From positions 1 through 64,000 of the forward strand of contig NZ_RQXT01000037.1 in assembly GCF_003863365.1 (NCBI RefSeq): a stretch of DNA of 64,000 nt, written 5' to 3'. Below are positions 46,792 to 56,004 of the stretch, in pieces. Source of the DNA: Mesorhizobium tamadayense (GTDB lineage: Bacteria > Pseudomonadota > Alphaproteobacteria > Rhizobiales > Rhizobiaceae). The translations under genes were made by a program, and so were the position numbers. The notes under the pieces were generated by a model. It did not search any database. It had not been told where the DNA came from and saw nothing but the letters and a program-made list of their open reading frames with translations. The first letter of the stretch is position 1, and every line of letters starts with the position of its first letter.

Positions 46792-47766
46792 TTATTCTGC
46801 CGCCTCGCGGTGAACTTCGATCCCCGCCAGATATTTCTCCGCCTCGAGCGCGGCCATGCAACCGAGGCCCGCGGCCGTCACCGCCTGGCGGTAGATGTCG
46901 TCCGTCACGTCGCCGGCGGCGAACACGCCGGGAACGTCGGTGCGGGTCGAATCCGGCGCCGTCCACAAATAGCCGTTCGGCTTCTGCTTGAGCTTGCCGG
47001 CGAACAGCTCGACCGCCGGCGCGTGGCCGATCGCCACGAACACGCCGTCGACCTTCAGCCGCGACACGTCTCCGGTCACCACATTGCGCAGCTTCAGCCC
47101 TTCGACCGAAGGCGGCAGCGGCGCCTTGCCAGGCTGCCCGGTGATCTCGTCGACGACCGTGTCCCAGATGACGCGGACGTTCTCCTTCTTGAACAGCCGC
47201 TCGCGCAGGATTCGCTCGGCGCGAAAATCGCTTCGCCGGTGAATGACGGTGACGCTCTTGGCGAGGTTGGCGAGATAGAGCGCCTCTTCGACCGCCGAAT
47301 TGCCGCCGCCGACCACGGCAACATCCTTGCCGCGATAGAAAAAGCCGTCGCAGGTGGCGCAGGCGGACACGCCAAAGCCCATGAAGGTCTGCTCCGAGGG
47401 AATGCCCAGCCACTTGGCCTGCGCGCCGGTGGCGATGATCAGCGCGTCGGCGGTATAGACGGTGCCGGAATCGCCGGTGGCGCGGAACGGCCGCACGTTG
47501 ATGTCGACCTCGGTGATGATGTCGTTGACGACGTCGGTGCCGACATGCTCGGCCTGCTTGAGCATTTGCTCCATCAGCCAGGGACCCTGGATCGGATCGG
47601 CAAAGCCAGGATAGTTCTCGACGTCGGTGGTGATCATCAGCTGGCCGCCCTGCTGCAGGCCGGCGACGAGCATCGGCTTCAGCATGGCGCGGGCGGCATA
47701 GATCGCCGCCGTGTAGCCGGCCGGACCGGAGCCGATGATGAGAACTGGCGCATGTTTGGTGTTCAT
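46792..47766 (-). CDS. trxB: thioredoxin-disulfide reductase
   Basis: A 324-aa flavoprotein: FAD loop LIIGSGPAGYTAAIYAARA at the start, redox-active ACATCDGFFYRG (about residue 140), NADPH loop VAVVGGGNSAVEEALYL, and FAAGDVTDDIYRQAVTAAGLGC at the end. It reduces thioredoxin with NADPH. The ATG at 47766 follows the usual GGGG-A tract. It lies upstream of lsrB in the same direction (72 bp) and divergent from lrp. Confidence 0.96.
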   Translation of the reverse strand: MNTKHAPVLIIGSGPAGYTAAIYAARAMLKPMLVAGLQQGGQLMITTDVENYPGFADPIQGPWLMEQMLKQAEHVGTDVVNDIITEVDINVRPFRATGDSGTVYTADALIIATGAQAKWLGIPSEQTFMGFGVSACATCDGFFYRGKDVAVVGGGNSAVEEALYLANLAKSVTVIHRRSDFRAERILRERLFKKENVRVIWDTVVDEITGQPGKAPLPPSVEGLKLRNVVTGDVSRLKVDGVFVAIGHAPAVELFAGKLKQKPNGYLWTAPDSTRTDVPGVFAAGDVTDDIYRQAVTAAGLGCMAALEAEKYLAGIEVHREAAE

Positions 47767-47984
47767 AAAAGTCCCCTGCGGCTCGAGGCCGTGGTTTGTC
47801 GCCGGTAATGTAAGTGTTGCCCGGCAAGCCAGCAAGGCAGCTTGGCCTTCGTCCCCGGAAAGCTTCGTCGCAGGCATACCGGGCCATATTGCCGCCCGTT
47901 ATCGGAAAAATCATCGCAAAGGGATGGCCTCTCGCGCGAAACCAAATTACAAAATCGCGAAAGATTCTTGCGCGAAAGCCGATC

Positions 47985-48461
47985 ATGCCGCTCAAAGCCG
48001 ATCTCGACGCCATCGACTGGAAGATCCTGCGCGAGCTGCAGAATGACGGCCGCATGACCAATGTCGAGCTATCGAGCCGGGTCGGCATCTCGGCGCCACC
48101 TTGCCTGCGCCGTGTCAGGCGGCTGGAAGAAGCCGGCATCATCCGCGGCTACCGCGCTTTGCTCAACGCGCCTGCGCTCGGCATGGATGTCGTCGCCTTC
48201 TGCCTGATCGGCCTGCACCATCAGGCCGACGCAGAGCTCAAGACTTTTGCCGAGCGCACGCGCGGCTGGCCGATCGTGCGCGATGCCTGGATGGTGTCGG
48301 GAGAGTCCGACTTCCTGCTGCATTGCGTGGCGAGCGATCTCGGCACCTTCCAGACCTTCGTTATCGAGGAGCTCGCCTCGGCGCCCAATGTCGATACCGT
48401 GCGCACCGCGCTGACCATCCGCCGCGTCAAGGATGAAGGGTTGGTGGCCTTTCCGAGTTGA
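47985..48461 (+). CDS. Lrp/AsnC-family transcriptional regulator
   Basis: A 158-aa protein: helix-turn-helix in AIDWKILRELQNDGRMTNVELSSRVGISAPPCLRRVRRLE (residues 9-48), and an effector RAM domain with CLIGLHHQADAELKTF and VSGESDFLLHCVASDL. It binds amino acids and acts as an octamer-forming regulator. It is divergent from trxB, as in Sinorhizobium. A longer in-frame start at 47814 is possible but unlike the family. Confidence 0.9.
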   Translation: MPLKADLDAIDWKILRELQNDGRMTNVELSSRVGISAPPCLRRVRRLEEAGIIRGYRALLNAPALGMDVVAFCLIGLHHQADAELKTFAERTRGWPIVRDAWMVSGESDFLLHCVASDLGTFQTFVIEELASAPNVDTVRTALTIRRVKDEGLVAFPS

Positions 48462-48548
48462 CGAAAGCAATTCCAGGAAAACTGCGCCAGCTTCCCATAA
48501 ACCCTGGAGAACCAGCGGCTTGGCGCCCAGCTTTGAATCAGTACGAGA

Positions 48549-49181
48549 TCAAAGCGACCGTATCGCGGCCAGCAGGCCGTCGAGATCACGGGCGTCGCGC
48601 AACGGAGAAACCGCAAGTCCGCCTGTCGTTGTGGCTTCGCCGTCGACAAGCCAGCCGCGTGTGAGGCCGGCGCGCTGGCCCGCCTCCATGTCCGCCGCCT
48701 TGTCACCGACGATCAGCGATCGCTTGAGATCGAGGCCAAGCCTGCGTCCCGCCTCGACCAGCATGCCCGGATTGGGCTTGCGCATCGGATGGTCAGCAAT
48801 TGCCAGCGGGCCGGAACCAGCTTCGTGGTAGGCGCAGGCCAGTACCATGTCGACGGCGGCGTTCTTCTCACCCAGCAGGTCGAGCACCCGCCGATTGACG
48901 GACGCGAATGCGTCCCAGCCAAAATAGCCGCGCGCGATGCCGGACTGGTTGGTGACGACGACGACCGGAACACCAGTCTGGTTGGCGGTCTCGACGGCCG
49001 GCAGTATCTGCGGCCTGAGCACGATGTCCGCCGGGTCGCTTGGATAGTCGGTGTCGATATTGATAGTGCCGTCACGGTCGAGAAAGAGCGCCGGCAGGCC
49101 GGTCGCAAAAGTCTTCGTTCCGATCCGCTCGACCCACAGGCCGGGCTCTACAAGCGGATAGTCCGCGCCGCCATCAGGCAT
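48549..49181 (-). CDS. gmhB: D-glycero-D-manno-heptose 1,7-bisphosphate 7-phosphatase
   Basis: A 210-aa HAD-type phosphatase: nucleophile in ALFLDRDGTINIDTDYP (about residue 36), VVTNQSGIARGYF (motif II), MRKPNPGMLVEA, and VGDKAADMEAGQRAG with the acidic metal site. It removes the 7-phosphate in ADP-heptose synthesis. It overlaps the end of gmhA by 8 bases and is last in the hldE-gmhA-gmhB unit. Confidence 0.9.
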   Translation of the reverse strand: MPDGGADYPLVEPGLWVERIGTKTFATGLPALFLDRDGTINIDTDYPSDPADIVLRPQILPAVETANQTGVPVVVVTNQSGIARGYFGWDAFASVNRRVLDLLGEKNAAVDMVLACAYHEAGSGPLAIADHPMRKPNPGMLVEAGRRLGLDLKRSLIVGDKAADMEAGQRAGLTRGWLVDGEATTTGGLAVSPLRDARDLDGLLAAIRSL

Positions 49182-49746
49182 GGCTGAGACGCGCTTCCAC
49201 CGCCTCGCACAGATGGTGGTAGAGGCAGAGATGCCCCTGCTGGATGATCGGCGTCGAGGTCGACGGTACGTTGAGCAGGATATCCGTCAGCGGCTTCAGC
49301 TTGCCGCCGGTGTCGCCGGTCAGGCTGATCACCGTCATGCCCATGGCCCGCGCCTGCTCGGCGGCCGCAAGGATGCTCGGCGAATTGCCGCTGGTCGAGA
49401 TGGCGAGCAGCACCGCGCCTTCCGATCCATGCGCCTCGACCTGGCGCGAGAAGACCGTGTCGAAGCCGTAATCGTTGCCCCAGGCGGTCAGCACCGCCGC
49501 GTTGGCCGGCAGCGCGATGACGTTGTAGCCCTTGCGCTCCTTGAGGAAGCGGCCGACCAGTTCGCCGGCGATGTGGATGGCATCGCTCGCCGAGCCGCCA
49601 TTGCCGCAAATCAGCAGCGCCTTGCCCTGCGAAAGCGCCATCACGACCGTGCTCACCGCGCGTTCCATCTCTGCCGTGAGGTCGCGTTCGACCATCGCCG
49701 AGATCGCCGCCGCGGAGCGGACCAGATAGTCGTTCAGTTCGGACAT
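49174..49746 (-). CDS. gmhA: sedoheptulose 7-phosphate isomerase
   Basis: A 190-aa SIS-domain enzyme: LLICGNGGSASDAIHIAGEL (about residue 46), LAISTSGNSPSILAAAEQA (about residue 111), and the zinc/active-site end QGHLCLYHHLCEAVEARL. It is the first step of heptose synthesis, turning sedoheptulose 7-phosphate into manno-heptose 7-phosphate. Its start lies 7 bases after the hldE stop. Confidence 0.94.
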   Translation of the reverse strand: MSELNDYLVRSAAAISAMVERDLTAEMERAVSTVVMALSQGKALLICGNGGSASDAIHIAGELVGRFLKERKGYNVIALPANAAVLTAWGNDYGFDTVFSRQVEAHGSEGAVLLAISTSGNSPSILAAAEQARAMGMTVISLTGDTGGKLKPLTDILLNVPSTSTPIIQQGHLCLYHHLCEAVEARLSHA

Positions 49747-49753
49747 GAAATCC

Positions 49754-51244
49754 TCAATTCGTGCCGCCGGCACGCAGCTTGCCGATGGTGCTGGTCGTGC
49801 TCTTGCCGGCGACGAGGTCGACCAGCACCACGCGCCCGCCCGCCTTCTGCACCTCGTCCGCGCCGACCACAGTCTCGATCGTGTAGTCCGCGCCCTTGAC
49901 CAGGACGTCGGGCTTGAGCGCGTCGATCAGCACCAGCGGCGTGTCTTCCTCGAAGACGACGACGGCATCGACCGAGGCAAGGGCGGCGAGCACGCAGGCA
50001 CGGTCATGCTGGTCGTTGACCGGACGCCCGGGACCCTTGAGCCTGCGCACCGAGGCATCGCTGTTCAAGCCAAGCACCAGCCGGTCGCACTGGCTGCGCG
50101 CGGCATGCAGCAGGCTGACATGGCCGGCATGCAGGATGTCGAAGCAGCCGTTGGTGAAGCCGACCGTCAGCCCCTCCTCTTTCCACGCGACCACCATCCT
50201 TGCCGCGGCGTCGGCGTCGAGAATGGCGTCCTGGTGGGCAACCGGACCGTGCGAGCGGAACAGCGCGCCCGAAAGCTCCTCGACCGTCAGCCGCGCCGTG
50301 CCGCGCTTGCCGACCACGACGCCGCCGGCGGCGTTGGCGATCGTAGCGGCCTGCACGCGGTCCGCGCCTGCGGCCAATGACAGAGCGAAGGTCGCGATGA
50401 CCGTGTCGCCGGCGCCGGAGACGTCAAACACTTCGCGCGCCTGCGTGGAGATGTGGCGGGCATCCTCCGCGGTGACGACGCTCATGCCCTTTTCGCTGCG
50501 CGTCGCCACGATGAAATCGAAATCATGCGCCGCGATCAGGTCGCGCGCCGCGGCGACAATCTCGTCGTCGCCGAACACCGCGCGCCCGGCTGCTTCGCCG
50601 AGTTCCTTGCGGTTGGGCGTGACCGCCGTCGCTCCGGCATAGCGCGCATAGTCGCGCCCCTTGGGATCGGCCAGCACCGGCTTTCCGGCATCGCGGCAGA
50701 TCGCGATCAGTTCGGCCGCCACACCGTCGAGCAGGATGCCCTTGCCGTAATCGGAGAGGATGACGATGTCGGCGCGCGCAAGTGCGGCCTGGAAATGCTC
50801 GATGAGCATCGCCCGCTCCGCAGAGGTGAGCGGCCTGATCTCTTCCTCATCAAACCGCAGCACCTGTTGGTTGAGCGCGCTGAAGCGGCTCTTCGACGAA
50901 GTCATGCGGCCCTTTTGCTGCAACAGGCCGTCGGTATCGGCGCCGAGATCGCCTAGCATACGCATAAGGCTGTCGCCGGTCTGGTCGGCGCCGATCACCG
51001 AGACGGGAATAGCGCCGGCCCCCAGCGAAACGATGTTGGAAACCACATTGCCAGCGCCGCCCATGGCCAACATCTCGCCACGCCCGTGCAGCACGGGGAT
51101 CGGCGCTTCCGGCGAGATCCGCTCGATAACGCCGCTGACGAAGCGGTCGAGGATGAAATCGCCGACCACCAGCACGGTGACGTCGCCAAACCGCGCGATG
51201 GCGCGATGCAAGGGTTCCGGGGAAGGCAGTTGGTGCTTGATCAT
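49754..51244 (-). CDS. hldE: bifunctional heptose 7-phosphate kinase / heptose 1-phosphate adenylyltransferase
   Basis: A 496-aa fusion. N-terminal PfkB-type kinase (residues about 10-320): VLVVGDFILDRFVSG, PMGGAGNVVSN-like AMGGAGNVVSNIVSLG, and the catalytic EVFDVSGAGDTVIATFALSLAAG. C-terminal nucleotidyltransferase (about 355-496): GFTNGCFDILHAGHVSLLHAA with the HxGH site. It supplies ADP-glycero-manno-heptose for LPS. It is the first gene of its unit. The start is the ATG at 51244. Confidence 0.95.
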   Translation of the reverse strand: MIKHQLPSPEPLHRAIARFGDVTVLVVGDFILDRFVSGVIERISPEAPIPVLHGRGEMLAMGGAGNVVSNIVSLGAGAIPVSVIGADQTGDSLMRMLGDLGADTDGLLQQKGRMTSSKSRFSALNQQVLRFDEEEIRPLTSAERAMLIEHFQAALARADIVILSDYGKGILLDGVAAELIAICRDAGKPVLADPKGRDYARYAGATAVTPNRKELGEAAGRAVFGDDEIVAAARDLIAAHDFDFIVATRSEKGMSVVTAEDARHISTQAREVFDVSGAGDTVIATFALSLAAGADRVQAATIANAAGGVVVGKRGTARLTVEELSGALFRSHGPVAHQDAILDADAAARMVVAWKEEGLTVGFTNGCFDILHAGHVSLLHAARSQCDRLVLGLNSDASVRRLKGPGRPVNDQHDRACVLAALASVDAVVVFEEDTPLVLIDALKPDVLVKGADYTIETVVGADEVQKAGGRVVLVDLVAGKSTTSTIGKLRAGGTN

Positions 51245-51394
51245 CTCACTGGCGCGCGCCCGAAATGGCGTATCTTGATCAGGGTTGCGGCGCCGGAAAT
51301 CCGGCGCCATTCGGTATTTGCGATGCCGATATACCGCAATTCGAGCCAGCGCAACGCCGGGCTTGGAGCGGCTCGCGGCGCGGCGGCAGGCGGA

Positions 51395-52021
51395 TCAGCT
51401 CTTCTGCAGGGCAACATGGACGCCGAGACCGACAAGCACGGCGCCGCCGGCGCGCTGCATCAGACACTGCGCACGACCCGAGCGCCGTAGCCGCGAAATC
51501 ATCGCACCGGCCAGCGCAAACGATGTCGGCCGACGAGAACATCAGGTTGACGATGGTTCCCAGCACCACGAACTGCAGCCAGACCGGAAAGGTCGCCGAG
51601 GCATCGATGAACTGCGGCAGGAACGCCATGAAGAAGATGGCTGTCTTGGGATTGAGCACCTCGACCGTGATGCTCTCGAAAAAGGCGCGATGGGTCGATT
51701 TTCGCTCGATGACAGGCAGCGTTCCGTTCGCCTGGGTCTTGGCGCGGAACAGTGAAACGCCGAGCCAGATCAGGTAGAGCGCGCCGACGAGCTTGACGGT
51801 CATGTAAAGCGGCGGCACGGCGTGGAACAGCACGGCAGGCCGGTCGCGGCGGCAAGAACATGCACGTAGCCGCCAAGGTGGATGCCGAGAGCAGCCATCA
51901 GCCCCGACCAGCGCCCGCGCGCCATGGTCTGCGCCGCGGCATAGAGCATGGCCGGGCCGGGAATGTAGGCCAAGATCGCTGTAGTGGCGAAAAAGGCGAT
52001 AAGCAGTTCGGTCGATGGCAT
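51395..52021 (-). pseudogene. LysE/RhtB-family exporter gene with two frameshifts
   Basis: Three pieces read in order. MPSTELLIAFFATTAILAYI, with the PGPAMLYAAAQTMARGRW signature, runs from 52021. Then FHAVPPLYMTVKLVGALYLI to LMFSSADIV lies in the next frame. Then ALAGAMISRLRRSGRAQCLM, ending ALQKS and a stop at 51395, returns to a third reading. A lost G near 51840 and one indel near 51513 account for the breaks. The family exports amino acids. It sits alone between the two halves of the heptose block. Confidence 0.78.
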
Positions 52022-52210
52022 TGCCTTGCTCCTGTCGCGATCTCGTCAGCCGCTGGCATTTCGCCCGGAAGGTCAGCCCGCGCGAGTGAAGCGGGAGCTT
52101 TGCGGCGCGACTGTGGCCGAGCGGGTGCCCGGTATGCGTTTGACATGCTTTATCGACACCCCCTCGCGCCTCCCCTATAAGGGCCGAAATCGCTTGCAAC
52201 AGAGGCTCTC

Positions 52211-53161
52211 ATGATCATCGTCACGGGCGGCGCCGGCATGATCGGCTCCAACATCGTCGCCACGCTCAATGCCGAGGGCCATGACGACATCGTGGTCGTC
52301 GATGATCTGACCGACGGCCACAAGATCGCCAACCTCGCCGACCTCCATATCGCCGACTATCTCGACAAGGACGAATTTCTGGCCCGGCTCGAGGACGGCG
52401 GGCTCGGCCGCATCGAGGCCGTCTTCCACCAGGGCGCCTGCTCGACCACCACCGAATGGAACGGCAAGTTCATGATGGAAGTGAACTACGCCTATTCGAA
52501 GCGCCTGCTGCACGCCTGCCTCGCGCTCCGCGTGCCCTTCCTCTACGCCTCCTCGGCCTCGGTCTATGGCGGCGGCAGCGAGTTTCGCGAAGAGCCCGAG
52601 TTCGAGCGGCCGCTCAACGTCTACGCATATTCGAAAAAGCTCTTCGACGACTATGTCCGCCGCAACGTCTTCGACACCGACCATTCACAGGTGGCGGGGT
52701 TGCGCTATTTCAACGTCTACGGGCCGCGAGAGGCGCATAAGGGCGCCATGGCCTCGGTCGCCTTCCACCTGTTCAACCAGATCGAGCAAGGCCAAAACCC
52801 GAAACTGTTCGGCGCCTATGGCGGGTTCGGCCCCGGCGAGCAGAGCCGCGACTTCATCCATGTCGGCGATGTCGCCGACGTCAATCTGTGGCTGTGGAAG
52901 CGGGGCTCAAGCGGCATCTTCAATTGCGGCACCGGCCGCGCCCAGCCGTTCCGCGCCATCGCCGAAACGGTGATCGACACGCTCGGTAAGGGTGAGATCG
53001 AGTTCATCCCCTTCCCCGACCATCTCAAGGGCAGCTACCAGAGTTTTACGCAGGCTGATATGTCCCGCTTGCGCGCAGCCGGCTACAATGGCCAATTCCG
53101 CACCGTCGAAACCGGCGTCAGAGACTATGTCCAATGGCTGAAAGCCCAACGATCCTCGTGA
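52211..53161 (+). CDS. hldD: ADP-L-glycero-D-manno-heptose 6-epimerase
   Basis: A 316-aa extended SDR: NADP loop VTGGAGMIGSNIVATLN at the start, HQGACSTTTEWNGK, catalytic YASSASVYGGG and VYAYSKKLFDDYV (Tyr-x3-Lys), GLRYFNVYGPREAHKGAMASV, and QSRDFIHVGDVADVN. It converts ADP-D,D- to ADP-L,D-heptose. It is first of the plus-strand heptose unit and overlaps waaF by 28 bases. Confidence 0.95.
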   Translation: MIIVTGGAGMIGSNIVATLNAEGHDDIVVVDDLTDGHKIANLADLHIADYLDKDEFLARLEDGGLGRIEAVFHQGACSTTTEWNGKFMMEVNYAYSKRLLHACLALRVPFLYASSASVYGGGSEFREEPEFERPLNVYAYSKKLFDDYVRRNVFDTDHSQVAGLRYFNVYGPREAHKGAMASVAFHLFNQIEQGQNPKLFGAYGGFGPGEQSRDFIHVGDVADVNLWLWKRGSSGIFNCGTGRAQPFRAIAETVIDTLGKGEIEFIPFPDHLKGSYQSFTQADMSRLRAAGYNGQFRTVETGVRDYVQWLKAQRSS

Positions 53162-54141
53162 TCGGCCCACGCTGGGTGGGCGACATGGTCATGGCGCAGT
53201 GCCTGTTTTCGGCACTGAAGGAAAAGCATCCCAACGCCGCGATCGACGTGCTGGCGCCCGCCTGGGCGGCGCCCCTGGTCAAGCGCATGCCCGAAATACG
53301 CTGCCAGATCGACTTCCCGCTGATGCCCGGCGCGCTCGAATTCCGCAGCCGCAGGCGCTTCGGCCGCCTGCTGCGCGGCCGCTACGACATGGCCTATGTG
53401 CTGCCGGGGAGCTGGAAATCGGCGCTGATCCCTTTCTTTGCCCGCATTCCGCGCCGCGTCGGCAATTTGCGCGAAATGCGCTACGGCTTGCTGACCGACA
53501 TCGTTGCCTTGCCCGACGCCCTCAAACGGCGCACGGCGAGGGCCTATTTCGGCTTGGCGCGCGGCGGCACCTTTCGCGCGCCGAAGCTCACCGTCGATGC
53601 GGCCAATCAGGCGGATCTACTGGCGCGGTTCGGATTGCAAGCAAAGGAATTCGTCGCGTTGATGCCGGGTGCCGAATTCGGCCCAGCAAAGCGCTGGCCG
53701 AGCGATCACTATGCCGAGCTAACCCGGGGCATGATGGCAAAGGGCTTGGGCGTCGCCTTGCTCGGCTCGAAGAACGACGCCGAGGTGACCGGCGAGATCG
53801 CGAGGCTCGCGCCGGGCGCCGTCGACCTTGCCGGCAGGACAAAGCTTGAGGACGCCATAGACCTGATCGCCGCGGCGAAGCTTGCCGTGTCGAACGACAG
53901 CGGACTGATGCATGTCGCGGCCGCCGTCGGCACGCCGATCGTCGCCGTCTACGGCTCGACCTCGCCCGAGAACACGCCGCCGCTGACCGATCGCTCGGAG
54001 CTGATCTGGCTGCACCTTTCCTGCTCGCCCTGCCATCAGAAGATTTGCCCGCTCGGCCATCTCAACTGCCTGAAAACGCTCGACGTCGCGCGGGTCGCCG
54101 CCGCGGCCGACCGGTTGCTCAAGGTTCCGGCAGCCGCATGA
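53134..54141 (+). CDS. waaF: ADP-heptose:LPS heptosyltransferase II
   Basis: A 335-aa GT9 glycosyltransferase: ILVIGPRWVGDMVMAQCLFSALK at the start, VALMPGAEFGPAKRWPSDHYAEL (about residue 168), and SNDSGLMHVAAAVGTPIVAVYGSTSPENTPP (about residue 252). It adds the second heptose of the inner core. It overlaps hldD upstream and waaC downstream, so all three are translationally linked. Confidence 0.93.
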   Translation: MAESPTILVIGPRWVGDMVMAQCLFSALKEKHPNAAIDVLAPAWAAPLVKRMPEIRCQIDFPLMPGALEFRSRRRFGRLLRGRYDMAYVLPGSWKSALIPFFARIPRRVGNLREMRYGLLTDIVALPDALKRRTARAYFGLARGGTFRAPKLTVDAANQADLLARFGLQAKEFVALMPGAEFGPAKRWPSDHYAELTRGMMAKGLGVALLGSKNDAEVTGEIARLAPGAVDLAGRTKLEDAIDLIAAAKLAVSNDSGLMHVAAAVGTPIVAVYGSTSPENTPPLTDRSELIWLHLSCSPCHQKICPLGHLNCLKTLDVARVAAAADRLLKVPAAA

Positions 54142-55112
54142 AGGTGCTGATCGTCAAGACGTCGTCGATGGGTGACGTCATCCATACGTTCCCGGCTGTC
54201 GAGGATGCGCTCCGCAATCACCCAGGCATAAGCTTCGACTGGTGCGTGGAGGAGCCCTTCGCCGGCATCGTCGCCTTGCATCCAGCAGTAAGGTCCATCC
54301 ACAAAATGGCGATCCGTCGCTGGCGCAAGAAGCCGTTCGACCGCGGCACATGGCGCGAGATGGCCGGCCTGCGCCGAGCGTTGCGCTCGGCTCGCTATGA
54401 CCTGGTCATCGATGCCCAGGGGCTGTTGAAATCGGCTGTCGTTGCCAAACAGGCCGGCGCGCCGATCGCCGGCTTCGACCGCGCCAGCGCCCGCGAGCCT
54501 TCGGCGACGCTGCTTTACGACCACAAATACGCGGTGCCGCGCGACTTGCACGCCATCGAGCGCACACGGCGGCTGTTCGGGCTGGCGCTGGGTTATCAGC
54601 CGGATCTTTCGCGCCTCGACTCAGGCATAGTGCCGCCGGCAGGCGGACTTCCCGGCGTCGAAGGTAGAACCGCTTTCCTGCTGCACGGCACGAGCCGCGA
54701 AGACAAGAAATGGCCGGTTGAGGACTGGATCGAGACCGCCCGCCAACTGGTTGCCGGGCAATTCACGCCGGTCGTCACCTGGTCGAACGAAGCGGAAAAG
54801 CGCGTCGCCGAAGCGATCGCCGGCGCCGTACCGAAAACGGCGTTGATCCAGAAGGCGCCGCTCGCAGAGATCGCCGCGATCCTCGGTCGGTCGACGCTCG
54901 TCATCGGCGCCGACACCGGCCTCACCCATCTCGCCAGCGCCTTCGGCTTGCCGACGGTCGCCATCTTCCTGGCAACGGAGCCGGGCCTGACCGGCCCGCG
55001 TGGGCCGTTCTCGTCGACCTTGCTGGCGCCCGCTGGCAGCAAAGTCACGCCGGTTGATGTGATAGAGGAGGCTGAACGGCTGCTTATGCTCAAGTCACAA
55101 GCGGCGGCGTAA
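54138..55112 (+). CDS. waaC: lipopolysaccharide heptosyltransferase I
   Basis: A 324-aa GT9 enzyme: MKVLIVKTSSMGDVIHTFPAVEDA with the acceptor loop, DLVIDAQGLLKSAVVAKQAG, LLHGTSREDKKWPVEDW, and GADTGLTHLASAFGLPTVAIF. It adds the first heptose to Kdo-lipid A. Its ATG overlaps the waaF stop (ATGA). Gene order hldD-waaF-waaC is standard for LPS inner-core units. A large palindromic repeat follows. Confidence 0.93.
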   Translation: MKVLIVKTSSMGDVIHTFPAVEDALRNHPGISFDWCVEEPFAGIVALHPAVRSIHKMAIRRWRKKPFDRGTWREMAGLRRALRSARYDLVIDAQGLLKSAVVAKQAGAPIAGFDRASAREPSATLLYDHKYAVPRDLHAIERTRRLFGLALGYQPDLSRLDSGIVPPAGGLPGVEGRTAFLLHGTSREDKKWPVEDWIETARQLVAGQFTPVVTWSNEAEKRVAEAIAGAVPKTALIQKAPLAEIAAILGRSTLVIGADTGLTHLASAFGLPTVAIFLATEPGLTGPRGPFSSTLLAPAGSKVTPVDVIEEAERLLMLKSQAAA

Positions 55113-55121
55113 GGGCCTTTC

Positions 55122-55302
55122 AGAATTCGCTCCGGCGAGTCGAATAGCGTGGTTTTCGAGAACCGGAGCGGAGCGTACTTAAAGTACGGGAGCACCGGCC
55201 TACGCCGGCCGTAGCCTTAACTGCCACGCCACTCATGAGTGCTTCGGCCGGCGAAGGCCGGTAGCGCAGAAAACCGCTCTACTCGGCCGCCGGAGTAGAA
55301 TT
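55122..55302. repeat. dispersed long palindrome, copy 2
   Basis: The outer pair is AGAATTCGCTCCGGCG (55122-55137) with CGCCGGAGTAGAATT (55288-55302). The inner core GAGAACCGGAGCGGAGCG, then ACTTAAAGTACG and GAGCACCGG, equals that of 30358-30477 apart from single bases. An extra palindromic block (about 55199-55260: CCTACGCCGGCCGTAG, then CTTCGGCCGGCGAAGG) is inserted in this copy. It lies between the convergent waaC and greA genes, where it could end both transcripts. Confidence 0.75.
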
Positions 55303-55313
55303 ATCAAAAGGTC

Positions 55314-55787
55314 CTAAATGAACTGCACCTGGACGATCTCATAACCCCTGGCGCCGCCGGGGGCGTTGACCTCGATGGCGTCGCCGACTTCCTTGCCAAT
55401 GAGCGCGCGCGCGATGGGCGAGGAGATCGAGATGCGGCCGGACTTCACATCCGCTTCCTGGTCGCCGACGATCTGATAGGTCTTCTTTTCCTCGGTATCC
55501 TCGTCGACCAAAACGACGGTGGCGCCGAACTTCACCTTGTCGCCGCTGAGCTTCGTTACATCGATCACCTCGGCTCGCGCGATCAGGTCCTCGAGCTCGT
55601 GGATACGACCCTCATTGTGACTCTGAGACTCTTTCGCCGCGTGGTACTCGGCATTTTCGGACAGGTCGCCATGCGAGCGCGCCTCGGAGATCGCCTCGAT
55701 GATGCGCGGACGCTCTTCCTGCTGGCGCCAGCGCAGTTCTTCCTTCAATGACGCGAACCCCTCGCCTGTCATCGGGACCTTGATCAT
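55314..55787 (-). CDS. greA: transcription elongation factor GreA
   Basis: A 157-aa protein of standard length. N-terminal coiled coil with MIKVPMTGEGFASLKEELRW and ISEARSHGDLSENAEYHAAKE, whose acidic tip (D-LSENAEY) reaches the RNA polymerase active site. C-terminal FKBP-like domain: GATVVLVDEDTEEKKTYQIVG and ISSPIARALIGKEVGD. It rescues backtracked polymerase. Its leader contains a terminator-like hairpin (55847-55889). Confidence 0.96.
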   Translation of the reverse strand: MIKVPMTGEGFASLKEELRWRQQEERPRIIEAISEARSHGDLSENAEYHAAKESQSHNEGRIHELEDLIARAEVIDVTKLSGDKVKFGATVVLVDEDTEEKKTYQIVGDQEADVKSGRISISSPIARALIGKEVGDAIEVNAPGGARGYEIVQVQFI

Positions 55788-55846
55788 GTGCCTGACCTTT
55801 CCTGCCGCCACCCCCGCTTCTCGGGGATAGCCTTGTCGTTGGGTAC

Positions 55847-55889
55847 AAAAAGAAAACGGTCCGGCAGCCTCGGGCTAACGGAACCGTTT
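55847..55889 (-). terminator. terminator-like hairpin inside the greA leader
   Basis: On the minus strand AAACGGTTCCG pairs with CGGACCGTTT (one bulge), with an inner AGCC-CGA-GGCT stem, followed by TTTTCTTTTT. It ends 60 bases before the greA start codon. A TATATT-like -10 box (55906-55911) just upstream would start transcription right before the hairpin. This resembles the E. coli greA leader, where early termination gives the GraL RNAs. Confidence 0.6.
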
Positions 55890-56004
55890 CACCACAATTT
55901 CCCTGAATATAGCAATCTTCGCGCGATTTTCACGCCCAAAAATGAAGTTTGGCAAAATGATCACTGCTTTCGCTTGATCGCCTGGCGGCGAATGCGGCAG
56001 CAGC

